64,000 bases of DNA, taken from NCBI GenBank assembly GCA_024114885.1, contig CP099418.1, positions 3,596,001 through 3,660,000 on the forward strand, written 5' to 3'. Under the pieces are notes generated by a model that was not told where the DNA came from, ran no database searches, and was given only the letters and a program-made list of their open reading frames with translations. Origin of the DNA: Septoria linicola (taxonomy: Eukaryota; Ascomycota; Dothideomycetes; Mycosphaerellales; Mycosphaerellaceae). The position numbers and the translations under genes are program-made. Positions 21,179 to 31,902 of this stretch are shown piece by piece (position 1 is the first letter of the stretch; every line of letters begins with the position of its first letter).

Positions 21179-21880
21179 TCAAACAGTAGGGTAATCAAGC
21201 TTCCCCAAGAGCTCTGCTCCAATGAAATGCACGCCTTCAGCGTCTGTTGGATCGATATCCGGTATGTTGTGTGTGCGTAGGAGCACGTCGACTGCGTGTG
21301 GGACAGGGTACGTGAAGTCCTCCAAGGGGTTCAGACCGACGAACCTGCGCTGCTGCCAGCCGACCGTAAGGTTCCCTTTGACCCGCGGTACGCAAAGGAA
21401 GCGTCGGTGCAGCCTATCTGTAGCAATACGGTCCTTTCCTTCATACTTCATCTCCTCCCACGACGGCCAATTTGCCTGCTGATCTTGCGTGTGCCAAGGA
21501 TTGAATACAGTAGCAACACCAAGCACTGCTGCGCGACCATCCTGAAAGTCGTACTGTCCATAGTGTCTTGGTCGCTCCAGAAAGGACTCCACCACATGAC
21601 GTGGACCGCATGAGACCTTTTGCTTGCCCTTTCCTTTGTACTGTTGCCACGGGGTCGGTGAACCTACTAACGGAGTTTCAGAAATGTATGGAACGTGCTG
21701 GTACTCGTACGAAGGCTGCAATCCAGATGTTTCTGTGCCAGCGACATAGGTCTGATGCGACGGCAGGGTTCTTGGTGAACGGAGCGTGTGTGCAGCGACT
21801 CCTGGAAGGTTGCTAACAAACGGGCCACTATGCGGTAAAGGACCAGGATCGCCATAAAGATAGCCTCCTGCCTGATCCAT
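21179..21880 (-). CDS. Hypothetical protein, unknown family
   Basis: Single minus-strand exon of 233 residues starting at an ATG (21878-21880) and ending just right of the 180-bp array. The N-terminal 85 residues are Gly/Pro/Ser/Tyr-rich and probably disordered. From about residue 95 the sequence looks folded, with RPRHYGQYDFQDGRAAVLG, RFLCVPRVKGNLTVGWQQRR and a C-terminal GVHFIGAELLGKLDYP. I see no catalytic motif, signal peptide or membrane helix, and I do not recognise the family. The regular composition and the start codon make it a likely real gene. Confidence 0.6.
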   Translation of the reverse strand: MDQAGGYLYGDPGPLPHSGPFVSNLPGVAAHTLRSPRTLPSHQTYVAGTETSGLQPSYEYQHVPYISETPLVGSPTPWQQYKGKGKQKVSCGPRHVVESFLERPRHYGQYDFQDGRAAVLGVATVFNPWHTQDQQANWPSWEEMKYEGKDRIATDRLHRRFLCVPRVKGNLTVGWQQRRFVGLNPLEDFTYPVPHAVDVLLRTHNIPDIDPTDAEGVHFIGAELLGKLDYPTV

Positions 21881-24800
21881 CCTCGGTGATGCGACACGTA
21901 TGTCTTGTGATCCGAATGCTTTGGAGGCGCGGTAGTAGAAAGAGACCGAGTTCGGAGTGGCGGAAAGATGGAGCGGGTTTCGAAACGGGAGTTAGAGTGG
22001 CGTTATGATATGGACGTCGCCTCATTGACCAGATTGATGGCGAAGTGAAGGCGCGTGTTAATGGATGACAGCGCCACCGACCGTAAGAATCCTGCGGAGG
22101 GATCGACGTCGGTTTGATAGAAGCGATTAGGAGACGCCAAGTGTTCGTCGTAGACTATGTAGACCAACTTGCGATCGTGTTGTACTAGTAAAGCAACGAA
22201 AGACCCGGCTTAGATTCTGCGCACCTGATGGGGTACGTGGGTCGAGTGAGGCTGCAGGGGAACATTCACTATTGCAGATGCTCACACTAGGCTACAACTG
22301 AAGGCTCGCGGGGTGCTTGTAACGGCTTCGTCTAGCGAGACCGTCGAGGAACTGTTGACCAGGACATCGCCGTTCGAGCTGCTACGTAAACTGACTAAGA
22401 TTGTCAGCACTTGAACTGCTCATTACGATATAAGAGCAACTGGCTCAAAGGGGAAGATGCAGTCGCAGCACGACGACTATAACGGAGCGGCGGCGCATAG
22501 GTATGCCTGTATCTTCACGGCAGTTAGGAAGTGACGGTAGCCGCACAACGTGGGCACGACCCCTACCAGACTGGCGATTCACGATAAAGGCACGGTCGAA
22601 CTTCTAGTGCGCGCTTGCAGACGATGAGCTTAGCACACGCTCACGGTAGGCTTTCACCGAGCTCATTTTGGACAGCGCGATTCTTCGAGAGGACGTCACT
22701 TGATACCCGGAACGCTTCAACCAGCAGCAGAAGATAAGAAAAAGCCAATGACCTTGCTGAAGCGCAAGAGGCTGGCTGAGAGGTGTGCAATGGCTATTCA
22801 GGATCTACAGATAGGTCAGAACTATACATTATAAGCGACAGATGGACGGCAATTCAACACTGGTTTGGCACATGTTTGTGAAGTTATGAGACCTAGAAAT
22901 TCTGCCATGGTCTAGGTGAAGTCGGGAGCACGGCCCGGCCCGATCTGACCGATTGGGATGGATTGAATTACGCCTGCAGGTAGCCTCTTTCTTTGTTCCT
23001 CTCATCAGCGCATAGTCTGGCTATAACCAGGATGAGCAGCAGATAGTATTACCGTCCCCACTGTCGTTGGACAGCTGTACCTGGTGGTGATCGTGAAGAT
23101 GATAAACAGGTAGGCGGAACGTCATGCGGAAAGAGTGGGCTCTGCAGCAGGCGACCGGAAAACAAGGAAGACATCCTTGCATCGTGCGCAATGCGCGACA
23201 TTCATAATGTTCTTACGGCATCTTTTCTCCTTCTCATGAGGTCGGACGCCCCCTTCAGTAGTTGTCGACCGCTGAAGGTGGGCGTCCAACGCTACCACCC
23301 AGCGACCACGACTTCGACCTCGCCTACGCTCATTGTGCTAGGATACGTGCAGCCAACGAAGAGCAGAGGCGAACGGGCAGACGTCACAACAGTGGCGACG
23401 AAGGGACACGGCAATCAACAGCACCAACTCCAGCGCCGCGACAATCACCCAGAACGCTGGAGCATGGCCCAGAAGTGCTCTTAATCCACGCGACGGTATG
23501 CTTCACTGCAGCTTGCTGCTGGCCACTTAGCTGGACACCAGTACGCTACACAGAAGCGCCCGCGAAGTCTACTTTGTGCGACTAAGTCTGTGCATGGCGT
23601 CAACGGGTTTCCGTAACCGGACTACACGATAATGAACGACTAGCAGCGAAATGCCTTCCAGAAGCCATAACAAGAACTCTAATGCGCATGACCGACATTG
23701 AATATGGTAAGTTGCTCCTTCACGTGATGGCGTGGGCAACAGCTCCCTCTCATGTCTCCATCCAGCATATACCTTTTGTATCAGCCACCTTCGACATCAT
23801 CAGTACTAGCGTAGACGCTTTCCTCACCCCGCCCGGAGCGTACAAATTGTACATCACCTAGCACTAGTGGACGATATTGGCACAACAATGTTGGCAAATT
23901 GTATATACTGACTTCAATACTCTAGGCACGCCCGACTTTCGCTGCTGGTCAGCGCCATGGCACCCTCAGAGAATTGACAGCAATCCCAAGATCCTGCGCC
24001 TCTCTTTCTTTCCGCTGGCGCCCATGAGACGCGCGACTACTACGCTGCGCAGGACGTATCACGACCTCCCTCGTAAAACGAACCTTACCCGACATTTTAC
24101 CTCGGTCTTCGAGCTAGACTCTCGCAGACATGAATCAATCGATGGACGGTTCTACTTCTCCTCGCGCTGACACGGACGATACTCGCCCTTGCGAGTGTGG
24201 ACGACAATCTGGCTACTACGAGACAACAAGCTTTAAGCGATAACATCTGAAAGGCCTCACCTTGCCAGCCCCAGGAGCTGCAAGTGCCACTGTCCTCACT
24301 CATCCTATTCTTCAGTACGGAAGAAATACAGAACCTCCATCAGGATCCATTCGCAGATCTTCGACGTTGACCCGCTGTCATGAGCTGGTGTCAACCACAC
24401 ACCTGACCTTCTCTACTCTCATCGTCGACTGAGAGAGATCTGAGTCATCCGTATGGCATGCGCTCGAGATCTGTGACTGCGAACGAGACTTTAAATACGC
24501 TCAGCCCGGGGAGTGTTCCGGTCTCTGTGTCTTGCTGCTACCTCTGCGCAGACACAGGCGCATCATGCAGCTTCGGCTGGAATTTGCGCAAACTGCGCTT
24601 CTTTTGCGAGCGTTCTTGCGTTGTGCTCTGCCCCTGTTCTTTCACAGCAGCGGTGTGAAACCCCTTCCATCTCTCCTCTCCATGGGCTCGACTCGGGAAA
24701 GATACCCTTCAATGGATGAACTTTGCTGTGCCGAGGGACATGGACCTATGAGAGAGAAAGCGAAGGCGCTGCATTTCCTTTGGTTAGTCGCCCTCGACGC

Positions 24801-25015
24801 GCCATTCCATCCCGCTCCTCTGCTGTAGGCCTGCTACATCGCGTAGATACCTTTACTTCTGTTCCAAGCTTGGCGATCCTGGTACTGACGTTCCCACGCT
24901 GTGGCTTGCCCCGTGGGATCGCCAGATGCAGAGTGACCCGAGTGTTGCGAAGTTGTGGAGATGCACTCCAAGGTGTAGTTCAGGATACAGTATGAGCCGG
25001 ACATGTGTTGCCATG
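21881..25015. other. Gene-poor stretch with scattered coding-like scraps
   Basis: Three kilobases without a gene I can model. Scraps that look coding include 22730-22850 (PMTLLKRKRLAERC), 23262-23480 (two overlapping open frames) and 24130-24432 (see findings). An imperfect hairpin is present at 23244-23290. Base composition is similar to the flanks, with no AT-rich RIP-like block and no recognisable transposase, reverse transcriptase or terminal repeats. Confidence 0.45.
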
Positions 25016-25527
25016 CTATAGGCGCATGGCATGAGTAGCTTTTCCGATCTTAGGAGAGGGAGCTGCTTGCGTATGGCCGCTCATTCGCCATGCCTCATGC
25101 TTCAGACCTTCCTTGCTGCTATGCGCAGGACTGCGTCCGGAACGAGACATCGAGCTGACTGATAACGAGCGTCTATCATGAGCCTTGACTCTGATATATG
25201 AAAGAGATGAGCTGTGTGCGGTTGTATCTTGGAATCCTTTTCCCTTGAGGGCAATTGTCTTCTTGACATCTGCCTGGATCTGGGTCAATTCAATCTGGCA
25301 TGTCTTTCTGAGACAATCAGGTATCTGCTGCATGACTTGCAAGCTCAAGGCTGGTACCTACCAGGTCACTGGGCTACGGGGAGACAGACGCTGTACGTAG
25401 CTGGCAAACGAACCTCACTCCCCGATCTTAGGTCTTCGTACAATGTGAAGTGCAGCAAGAGATACTGCGAGAACTCGCCGAACAAGTGAAATGACGCCAG
25501 GTTCTCCGTGAAGACTCTGTTTAACAT
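25016..25527 (-). CDS. Small two-exon gene of unknown function
   Basis: On the minus strand, exon 25527-25414 (starting MLNRVFTENLASFHLFGEF) can be joined to exon 25357-25016 by a 56-nt intron that begins GTTCGT and ends TGGTAG. Phase is kept and the product is 151 residues. The first exon is hydrophobic and aromatic. The second has a helical stretch (KTCQIELTQIQADVKK) and a Ser/Arg-rich basic tail. I do not recognise it. The donor is weak, so a pseudogene or a different exon structure is possible. It lies 92 bases beyond the stop of the OYE gene on the same strand. Confidence 0.35.
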
Positions 25528-25619
25528 GAAAGTCTCTATCTGTTAGGCAGTGTAAGGTTCTGCACATCTATCATCTAATCGCCCTTCTTTAGCATGGGTC
25601 AATCGTCTCGCACGGACAT

Positions 25620-26854
25620 TCAGAGCTTGTGCTCCTTCTTGAACTGCTCTGAGAACTCCCAATCAATGTAGCCCTCAGCAGCTTTGGGCTTGTAGAAGGT
25701 AGATCGGTCGTATTGCGTGAGCGGGATATCGTTCTGAATGCGGTAGACAAGATCTGGGTTGGGGATGAAGTATCGCCCGAACACCACAACGACATTGTTG
25801 TCCTTGAATTCTTCGTCCACGGCTCGCTTTGCACTATCAGGCTTGAATCCTCCAGCGAGCAAGATGGGCGAAGTGGTGCCGTATGTTTGAATGAAGGGCT
25901 CTACTTTCTCCGTCGCCTCGATGTCGGCGTTGCCTGAGATTCGAGATTCGACCAGGTGCAGGTAAGCTAGCTGGAAGCCTTTGAGCTGCTCAACGAGGTA
26001 GTTGAACTGCGGGACAGGATCCTGCATCTTCATGCCTTGTTGGAAGTCAGTATTCGCCGAGCGGGGTGCGTACAGAAAAGTGACGTCGGCTTACCTTGGA
26101 AGTCAGAAAATGGCGAAAGCCGAATGCCAGTACGCTTGCTTCCCACTGCTTGCACAACCGCCTTCGTCACTTCGATGGCAAAGCGAGCGCGATTCTCTAC
26201 TGAGCCTCCCCACTGATCCGTTCTCTGGTTGCAAGTGTCTTGGGTAAACTGGTCAATGAGATATCCATTGGCCGCATGGATCTCCACACCATCAAAGCCA
26301 GCTTCTATTGCGTTCTTAGCAGCTGAGGCATAGTCCTAAGAATCCTCTTGTCAGTCTTTTCCGGTATCCATTGAACTTTGAGGTGATACCTTGATGTATT
26401 GTTGGATCTCGTTTTCGTTCAGTTCACGTGGCACAGTCGCGCCTTCTTGGTATGGCACAGCCGAGCTGGACACGACATCGCTAGAATCCTCAGCTTGCTT
26501 GACCTTTGGGTCTGCTACTCGTCCTAGAGCCCAAAGCTGGAGGTAGATATAGGAGCCTTTGGAATGCACACTCTTGGTCACAGCCTTCCAAGCATCGATC
26601 TGTTCCTGCGTGTAGATTCCTGGCACATTCTGGTAGCCTCCTGCCTGCTTTGACACAAGGGTCGCTTCCGATATGAGCAATGTTCCCGGGACGCAGCCTC
26701 TTTGCTCATAATAAGTCTGTGCTAATGGCAGAATGACATGATCGTCTTCGGCTCTGAATCTGGTCAACGGAGCAAGGGCAATGCGTGTTGAAAGCTTGAC
26801 GTTGCCTAGTTGAACAGGCTCAAATAGCTTGCTGGTTGGTGGTGCGCTGCCCAT
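25620..26854 (-). CDS. Old Yellow Enzyme, NAD(P)H:flavin oxidoreductase
   Basis: Three exons, 26854-26390, 26335-26095 and 26035-25620, give 373 residues. Introns are 54 and 59 nt (GTATCA...TTAG and GTAAGC...CAAG). The protein is a full-length FMN-binding TIM barrel. Visible signatures are the N-terminal LFEPVQLGNVKLSTRIALAP, the Thr in APLTRFRA, ISEATLVSKQAGGY, LQLWALGR, and the substrate-binding HAANGYLIDQF with the His-x2-Asn pair and adjacent Tyr. TDQWGGSVENRARF and LAGGFKP near the phosphate-binding loop complete the pattern. OYEs reduce activated C=C bonds of enones; fungal members serve in stress response or in secondary metabolism. No biosynthetic cluster surrounds it, so a general detoxifying role is more likely. 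Confidence 0.92.
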
Positions 26855-27303
26855 GATGTATGATGTCTTGGATGCAAGTGGGAAACGAGGGAGAGACGGT
26901 CTATCACATTGGAGATCACATTCATTTTATATGGGCTACTTCTTGTATTCACCCTACGTAGTCTGCTTGGATTTATCAGCGAAGTAACAGAGCGGCAACT
27001 TGCGTTGAGCAGAAAGTTCGACGACCCACTACGCTACCGATGCCGCGCCGGCAGATGGCGAGTCCCTCAACCACAACAACGAGTCGTCACGGTCACGTAG
27101 TTTTCAGTTCCAGTCAGTCTGAGGAACCACTCTTTTTATGGACCGATTTCCTCATATTCACGTTAAAATGCTGTTATAGAATGCTGTTTTACCCTGGAAT
27201 ACATCCGCAAAAATGCCTGAAAAGACTCTAACCGCTGTAGTCCATGCTGACATGTGCTGTGAAGGAACTAAGTCATGATGCGCGTCTCTGAAGATTTGCA
27301 TGA
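26855..27303. other. Intergenic region
   Basis: About 450 bases holding the OYE promoter and the 3' end of the tricalbin-like gene. No feature identified. Confidence 0.3.
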
Positions 27304-30300
27304 CTACTGGCCGGTCTCGGTTTCCTGCGTGAAGAATTAGTATAGTACAGAGCGCAAGTAGCAAGGGAAAGAACTTACGACTCCAGGCTGGCGACCGTCG
27401 AGATCGCCCTTCAGCTTGCCCTTCAGCTTCCGGATACCAATGATGGACTCGTCCTTGGCGAACTTCAGATTGCGAGCTGGTTTCCATTGCATCAGTCCCC
27501 GCTGCTTACGTTCCTCGGTCTTCTTGTTCTGCCGATTTGCATCCTTCTGAGACTGTGCAGTATCTGTTGTGCCTGCAGTCCACCCAGACTCCATGGTTCC
27601 GATCGATTGCCGCCCTGAAGTAGCTGATGGGCTGCGGTCGTGGTTAGCATCTACGATGCCGAGATCAGAATCGCTGTCGTCTTCATCCTCATCGGCAGTA
27701 TTTCCATCAGTGTCTGCATCATCTCGCGCCCCCAGTGGTGGGTCTACACCTGGCTCGCGTCGCTTCTTGCCCTCGCTGTCCAGGTAGTTTGCAGGATCGT
27801 CGCCGAAGGCACCGCTCCAGTCAGCGCCGTCCTTTGTAAGCCATCTCTTCTTTTCATCCTCTGGAGCCTCTTTCAAGATGTCGCGACCTTTGGTGAGCGA
27901 CTCATCGTGAAGTGTCTGCACACGCTCAGGGAGTTCCTTTTCGACTTGGCGCGTTCGCACACCTTCAGCTAAGCAAGCTTCCCAAGTCTCAAACGTTTCA
28001 CGTGAGTTATTGTCAGCGACGAATGCCTCGTGCGACTCGTCCATGCCGGCCTTGAACTTGCCAGCAAATTGAAGTCGACCGATCTCCTTAAGATCCTCAA
28101 GGCCAGGGAGCTCGCCTGCCGCTATGATCTCTGGCGTTATGTAGTTTTGCGTCAGGCGTGCTGGCGCTGCGGTCTGATAGATTGGAATGTCCAGCTCCTT
28201 CTCCTCGTTGTCAATGAGCTCATGCAACCAGAGGACTGCGTACGCATCTGCGTTGCGCTTGTTCGCGACATGGAGTTCAAACACAATTGGAGACCTGTAG
28301 CGGTATTTCACTGGAAGTCGGATTGGCTGATCGTGACGCTGTGCTGCGTTCAAATCCCAATAGTAGCCAGTCAATCCACCTTCGTTGAATGCGTGACAGG
28401 CAGAACGACCGACCTTGCCGGACGATCCTCCTGTACGCATCTTGATACGAGCATGGTGGGTGTAGTCCTTTGCAGCAATCCTGGCAGAGGTGAATAAGAA
28501 GGTACCGACATCCCATCCAAGTTGTCGTGGCGGCAGCCGAGTCTCGATGGAGCGGAAGAGCAACGAGATACGAATGCGTCCGAAGCCGACACCGCCATCG
28601 AGAGGGTACCATCTTGTAACTTGGCTGCTGGTTTCCAAGATGTCCGTAAGCTTCAATGGTACGACGCCAAGGATAGGGTCGTGTTGGCGATTGCGCTGGT
28701 CGCGTACGGTCACAGTGATGATAGCACTGCGCCAGTCTCGAACAAATCGCTCAGTTCCTGCATTGAAGATTGGTTTGCTGCTGACTGCCTTGCTGCGCGT
28801 GCGATAGACAAGCTCGTCGTTGTAGAGAATGGTACAGTAAGAGGTGGGCAGATCTTGCCCTTCTTCCTCGGTTGCCTCGCCATATGCCTTGGCTGGCTCG
28901 AACTCTCGTCCATTTCGGCTACCCGACGTGCCCTTGACATTCTCCAGCTCGAGGTTGACAATCTGGTGAATGACAATGGAGCACACACCGCTTGGCCAGA
29001 GTGGATCGGGAGGCGTGTGGGCCACCGCATCATCCGTGGCAGTGTTTTGAACGCCCTTCTCATCCTGCAGGTCTGGATTGTCCTTGAGGGTATCTGGCAG
29101 TGCTTTGTTCTTGCCGTCCGTTCGCAGCTCTGGTCGGAACTGAGGCTTTCCAAAGTATCCGACCTCCCAGTGCAATTCACCAGGCATGTTTGACCCCTCG
29201 TCCATGCCTGCAAGCTGAGATACCTGTGGGTACATCTTTCCAGGGTGCTGAATCATCTTTTGCATGCTGCACACAACCATCAGCACGCCAGTACCATCTA
29301 GGAGAAGTCTTGACTTACCTGAGCTCGACTTTGCCAACGATGTCATCGGCTGAGTGTCGGTCACTGTCCCATAGTTCCACACTCAGGTTCTCATCGGCCT
29401 TGATGAGTTCGGGTGTGACAAGAAGGGCAGTGGTCTCTTCCCAAATCGGATTGAGATCGTCCGTGATGACACGCGTGCAGTACATAGGCTTGCCGTACTT
29501 GGAGAAGGTCAAGGTGATGTAGGGATCGCTACCACCCCACTTTGAGCCACGCTTGTCCTGCTTGCTTAAGCCTATGGCTTTGTGGATACGAATCCAGAGA
29601 ACCCCCTGTTCGTTCAGGTCAGCAGACTCCTACAAGTTTGGAAAAGTGACCATAATCCTTACGAGTGCCTGGACATCCTTAGTGATATCATCGCCTTGTA
29701 GCATCGCTCGCATGTCAAGAGACATCGATTTCGGTGCCACGTACATGCTGGCAGCCGCGCCAATGGCATAATTGACGAAGTTCGAGATCAGAGGGAGCTG
29801 AAGAATGTTGACACCTTTCTCAATCATGGGAATGCAGCCTGCAGCCACATGTGGAACACCCATCAGAGTGAAGGTAAGCGTTTTCAGGAATGGAGGCTCC
29901 GGAGTCATCGCCATGCGAAGACGTATCGTGCCCACGAGCTCTTGAAGCTCCACAAAAATTGGCAAGGGGACGCCGAACAGACCTTTGATGCCCAAGTAGA
30001 ACACCAGCTGCATGTGCATGTTTCGTGCTTTGTCACTGGCTCTCTTGCCAGAAGGCTCAGCGTGGTATGCGAAACTGATTTCGAGGTTGTAGTAGTCACC
30101 ACCTGCATAGCGTCAGCTTTTCACTTCGTCCAAATGTTCCAGCCACCATCGGCTTTTCTCTCGAGAACAGCCCGATTCATACTCACCCTCTTCGTCCGCA
30201 GCTGCTTCTTGTGGATCCTTGCTCTTCTTGTTCTCTTCGTGAATCGCCTTCTTCATGTCCTTCATGTGATCGTCGGGGAGCGCTCGCAGACTGAGGATCC

Positions 30301-31305
30301 GGATCGGATTGCTGCCTTGGTTGATCTCGGCGACTCGAACATTCTCAATGACGCCTGGGACAGATGCTTGCATGACATCCTCGAGGGTGTCTGCCACGGC
30401 TTGGAACATATCAGGGTTGACAAGGCCCCATACAATGCTGAGAAGCGTGTTCATCTAATACCGAGTCAGCAACCCACCACAGCTAGTTCAAATCAGACGA
30501 CCAACCCATTCTACACTTTCAGGCAAAAGATTAGCAGTCGCAGTCTCGCCGCGAGTCTTCTCCGAATCCCACTCCACCTCTCTGCCAGATCGAATGAGCT
30601 CCTTAATCCAAAGCCAAATGCCACTGGAGATACACGCTCCGAGTGGAATGAGACCAAGGTATCGACCACCAAATACACGTCCGACGATGACGATGGCAAA
30701 GAATGTTCCCACTACCAACCACAGACCTCGCTCCTCTAGACGCTTGAAGGTTGCCTCGTAGCTAACGCTCGGTGTCGGGTGGAACAGGATATTCGTCTTC
30801 TCGCCGTGGATAGGTACATCGCTCGTGGATCCTTCTGCTACAGGATCAGGCGGTGCTGTGATGTCTTGCATCTCCTTGTATTCCGGGTTCTTTTGAGTGG
30901 CCTCTGTCTTCACGGGAGTATCCTTGCCCAAATTCGCATTAGGAACCGAGAGTTTAGGATGAATCGCGCGTTCTCTGAAGGCATCGTTCACGTCCTCGAT
31001 CACTACCTGCTTGCCTGTTGTAGGGTCGGTGACTGTCTGGCCCGCATTCGCCTCCTTCTTCTCGTTCTTGTGCGGCCTTGCTTCTGTACCACCGCCGACA
31101 GCTTTACCTTGGTCGATCTGCTTGTCTCGGTCCTTCTTGTCCTTATCAAGACGCTCTATAAATTGACCGACAGTGGCTGGCAGGCATACACGATCAGTGA
31201 CTGTACAATGCTATCAAATGAACCGAAGCTGATCTTACGGATCTTGTTCTTGCCAGAGTACACGCCTCCCGGCGCGTGCTGCTGAAGAGGTTGCTGGTCC
31301 GCCAT
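27304..31305 (-). CDS. SMP and C2 domain membrane-contact-site protein (tricalbin/Mug190-like)
   Basis: Seven exons fit: 31305-31239, 31176-30506, 30454-30187, 30102-29663, 29605-29319, 29266-27379 and 27324-27304, giving 1,213 residues in phase. After a charged N-terminus, two hydrophobic segments lie at about residues 165-215 (GLWLVVGTFFAIVIVG and LGLIPLGACISSGIWLW), likely an ER hairpin. An SMP lipid-transfer domain follows at about 245-480 (WMNTLLSIVWGLVNP onward). A C2 domain is at about 483-580 (GGSDPYITLTF, DDLNPIWEE, LWDSDRHSADD, with calcium-binding Asp residues). A second, more divergent C2-like region is at about 650-790. The C-terminus is acidic then basic. Tricalbins and extended synaptotagmins tether ER to plasma membrane and move lipids. 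For the fourth intron I chose the 57-nt form with a GCTGAC branch site over a 33-nt alternative. Confidence 0.85.
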
Positions 31306-31902
31306 TGTGTCCACCAGCGCGGGGTCCTGCTCGTCGCGCCCCGTGCTGTCCGAATGATGGCGACGAGAACCTGTGCTGCTGTATGAGAAGACTCACTCCG
31401 CAGGTACTGCCAGGACGGAGAGTGAAGGGGGGTATGTGAAGCAGTGAGTAGAAGCTCAATGGCAGCAACAAGATGCCACGATGCAGTTACCGCGATAATC
31501 AAGGAAAGCCACGCACAGCACGATTGTGCGTCCTCCAAGCGCAACCTGTGTCGACATATCGTCATCTTGCAGGACGGGACAGATCGACCTTGGCTCGCGT
31601 AGCCAGTAGACCCACATATTCGTCCCAGCACCCTGGGATACATCTTCTTCACGATAGTACATCATGGATATTACTGCGGATGTCGGGCTCTGTGAAGTGC
31701 ATTGCTTCTGCAAAATCAGTGGTGTGGTGAGGAAGCAGAGGCGATTTGATCTTCGGAAGCGCGTTCTAGCGGAAAATGTTCGGGATTAATGCGGAGATAC
31801 ACGTTCACAAGAGACGACGCGATGGCAAGGGCGAAAACTACCGGACGATTTCTTGGCTCATAATTAGATCAAAGCTGGCCATTACAGACAGTCGGTGCAG
31901 GC
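31306..31902. other. Intergenic region, promoter of the tricalbin-like gene
   Basis: About 600 bases between the 3' end of Cwf19 and the start of the tricalbin-like gene, both on the minus strand. Open frames here are short and look non-coding. No clear element seen. Confidence 0.3.

Noticed and set aside
23191..23585. Two overlapping plus-strand open frames of 97 and 107 codons
   Set aside because: Both look mildly coding and neither can be tied to exons, a start context or a family, so neither is called.
25620..26854. Secondary-metabolite cluster around the OYE
   Set aside because: No polyketide synthase, peptide synthetase, terpene synthase or P450 is present nearby.
28522..29193. 223-codon plus-strand open frame
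   Set aside because: It is the antisense of the well-supported C2 region of the tricalbin-like gene.
29630..29662. 33-nt intron in the tricalbin-like gene
   Set aside because: Unusually short; the overlapping 57-nt intron has a proper branch site and gives a better C2 domain start.
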